This document shows positions 61,246 through 64,000 of a DNA stretch of 64,000 nucleotides, piece by piece; position 1 is the stretch's first letter, and each line of letters starts with the position of its first letter. Below the pieces are notes generated by a model. The model was not told the DNA's origin and did no database searches. It saw nothing but the letters and a program-made list of their open reading frames with translations. This stretch comes from Motacilla alba alba (lineage: Eukaryota; Chordata; Aves; Passeriformes; Motacillidae). The DNA lies in contig NC_052046.1 in NCBI RefSeq assembly GCF_015832195.1, positions 39,894,911 through 39,958,910 on the forward strand. The letters run 5' to 3'. The position numbers and the translations under genes are program-made.

Positions 61246-64000
61246 TAGGTATATATCACACCTTGTCTAGTTTATGGACCATAGCACATGCTTGTTGAAG
61301 CAATTTCCCATTTTATTTTCTTATGTATGTACCTAGCACATATCCCAAGACCTCACAAGGCAGATACAAACAGGATATAGATCTGTATGTATAGGAAATT
61401 AAGTACATTCCAGGAGGACAAACTAGGCGTATAAATGGATTTACAGTGTCAGTACTTATGTAATACATACACAAGTCCTTCCTGATTACATGGAGAAACT
61501 TTGTCCTTTTAGAGTCATGGCAGTGTACAAATCAATTGGGAGGAAGAAAATTACTGAATAATAACATTTTTAAAATTTACCAAAGCTTTCATAGTATAGA
61601 GCAAGAATGATATTAAGAAGAGTAAGAATGATATTAAGAGTGATATTGTGAAAAGTCAATTCACCAAAATCTTGATTTTCAAAAGCCGTTCAGCCCCAGA
61701 GACCACTAGCGGTATTTGAGATTATTGTTTGTGTATGAGCAAGCATAGCTACTTCACTTTTAAACTACTCCCAACTGAACAGAGATTACTGGATTAGCTC
61801 ACCTCTCAGTACCAGCCAGCTACCACTGGAAGAGAACAGACAGGTCTTTATATTACAGTCTGGGAATTATATGCACACACATGAAGGAAAATAAATTCAT
61901 GAAGGGGGATTTGGCTTTTTGGAGATTGAGAGACTCTTTTCCAAAAAGACTGTGTACTTCAGAGTTCATGGCAGGTAAGAAATTTCTGCCATTTCTTTGT
62001 TCTGCTTGGTAGGACTTTACAGTTCAGGTTTTTTGCTTCCTTCATAAAGTGCTGAAACATATATAGTTCACAAATATATATAAATTCAGACAGTCTATAA
62101 GAGAAGGATAATATGACAAATATTGCAATTGCTAGATTAAGACTCAGACAGAAACTAGCCTATTTATCTAAAATTCCATACAGAATCTGTGACAAGCATT
62201 GGTTACAAAATTCACAGATGCAAATTCCTTCAAGATATCCCTACATTCTAAATGTTCTCCTTAGCTATTAACATTTAAAAGCCCTATAACAACTCTCTTA
62301 AACCAAAGTGCGCAGAGTAATCACACAATTTGGTCTAAGCAACAGTACTACTATGTCTACTGGGAAATTTTCACGAGTGCTATTTTTTGTCCTCATCATA
62401 TTAGGTCTTTTTTGCCCAGACTTCACATATTTTATGTTAAACTCAGTATGAAAATGTTTTCTGGTTGTTAAGGAGACTAGAAGAACCTTTGTTCCTAGTG
62501 TCTAGAACACAGATTTGTGCTGTCTGGGTTGAGCTACAGACTCAAATCAAGAGGCAGAACTGCAGGCAAAGAGCATTTTTAACTCTTATTTTTACATGAG
62601 AAATTAAAAACATATAATGATTCTATTCTCATGTGCCACAAAAAAAACCCTCAAAAAACCCCAGCCAGCCCCACCCTCCCAAAAAACTCAAACCAAAAAA
62701 ATAAACAAATATAAAACCCCAACAAAAATAACCCCAGATTTTTAAGGTCTACAAAGTTTTAAAAATCCTAATGAACAAGTTAATAAAAACAGATTTTATG
62801 CATATTCATTTCATACTTTAGATTTTGAGATAATATTAAAAATGGAAAACATTCTTTTTTCTTTTATTATAACTGTCAGGAGGCATTCAAATCCCAAATG
62901 TGAGCTTGTCTTCAAATTTATCTACCACAGCATGATTAAACTGAGCATAGGTAAATAAGTTTTCTGTATAATCTGTTTAGAAGACCAGATTTCAAAACCA
63001 AGAATCAATTATATGTTATTATGCACACATTGTAAGAATGCACCAAAAATTCTATGGAAATAATTTTGGCCCAATAACTATCAAGTTTTAGCAAAAACAA
63101 CATATCTTTTTTAAAGACTTAGAAAAAGGTTGATTTATAGGGAAATACATTTGTTGTACAATAAAGCATGGGAGGAATGGGACTCAATGCTCAAAAACAG
63201 CAGTAGCTCTCTAAATCTATAGACTACACCTGAGAACTGAATTGACTTCATAAAGAAACCTTGATTCACCAAGCCTTGAACACCAGGATGTCAACACTGG
63301 AAAATCTTACACAGCAAATCTTATGAGAAAATTGACAAAACACATCAGTCAAAGCCTTACAGGGGTTTCTTCTGTCATTAACACCTACTGAAAGGTCAGT
63401 GGACTGCAGAAAAAGCTGCATTTTTGAGCTATATGTTATATCTTTATCTGAAAATGATAAGTTCTGCAAAATACATTTTCACTCAAAAAAAGTGAGAAAT
63501 GGACAAACTCCCAAACCTTATACTAAAATGTGTGATTTTACTAAGAAGGAAATCTTATGATGTTAGTAGGCATGCTGCTAAAGTAGAAGACAAACGCTGC
63601 TATTTGTCTATCTAAGAAAAATATAGCATTACTTTCCTATGAAAGATTGAGTCAAATGGTATTCTATCTGACCTTTTGGAAAGGAAAGTGTGGGGTAGAT
63701 TTTGCTTTCAAGGTATTTACTTGGTACACTTACAGACAAAGTACACAAGCACGTTCTGTAGTGTAGGTATAGACGGAAATCTGTCATTGTAACTTCTATA
63801 TTATTTTGAAGCTCTGAGCACAGACTGCAGTGTTAAATTCTCACAAGAGTAAAGTTTGAATACTTTACAATAGGCAAGAGGCAAGGCACTTTCTGGAAAA
63901 AAAAAACCCAGTACTTTTTTTTTGGTATTATTTGTTATCACATTTGCATACAGAAAGAAGAACATGCACTGAAAGAAAAGATCATGGACAGGTCTGTATC
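61246..64000. other. AT-rich unique sequence, no gene seen
   Basis: It holds a small tandem duplication (61603-61641, 'agtaagaatgatattaaga' units) and an A/C-rich tract (62637-62740). A 116-base splice-bounded open stretch (61859-61974) is weak and discussed in the findings. Confidence 0.5.

Overview
This window looks like non-coding DNA from a bird, most probably a songbird. The sequence is AT-rich and contains many CR1 LINE fragments, which are identifiable by short stretches of reverse-transcriptase and endonuclease reading frame and by the characteristic CR1 3' region. It also holds several isolated retroviral LTRs, at least one of a type I associate with zebra finch and other passerines. 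The organism call is an inference from repeat types. I see no complete protein-coding gene, no tRNA or rRNA gene, no CRISPR array and nothing bacterial.

Layout. Bases 1-18,200 are almost repeat-free AT-rich sequence with one eroded CR1 copy (9391-9785), a 60-base GATG microsatellite, and an 85-nt hairpin at 8461-8545 shaped like a microRNA precursor. Bases 18,200-31,100 are a repeat cluster: an LTR fragment, a CR1 copy of about 1.6 kb with both endonuclease and reverse-transcriptase remnants, an LTR with poly-C tracts, a CR1 tail split by a solo LTR, five more CR1 tails, and a short LTR. Bases 31,100-64,000 alternate long unique stretches with isolated insertions: LTRs near 33.2, 41.2, 44.9, 53.1, 54.8, 59.0 and 60.0 kb, and CR1 pieces near 37.4, 55.3, 56.4 and 61.0 kb. 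Five LTRs can be bounded by TG...CA ends and 6-bp target duplications (two perfect, three with one mismatch), which is the length left by ERVK/betaretrovirus-like integrases. All LTRs are solitary: no gag, pol or env remnant is visible.

Possible host gene. At 48,986-49,090 there is a well-formed candidate internal exon: a branch-point-like TGCTAAT, an acceptor ending TTTCTGTACAG, 105 bases (35 open codons, proline- and lysine-rich) and a GTAAGT donor. If real, most of the window is intron of a large gene with very long introns. I cannot name the gene. I found no undescribed multi-gene system; the best leads are this exon, the 8461-8545 hairpin, the nested and bounded LTR insertions, and the tandem expansion inside a CR1.
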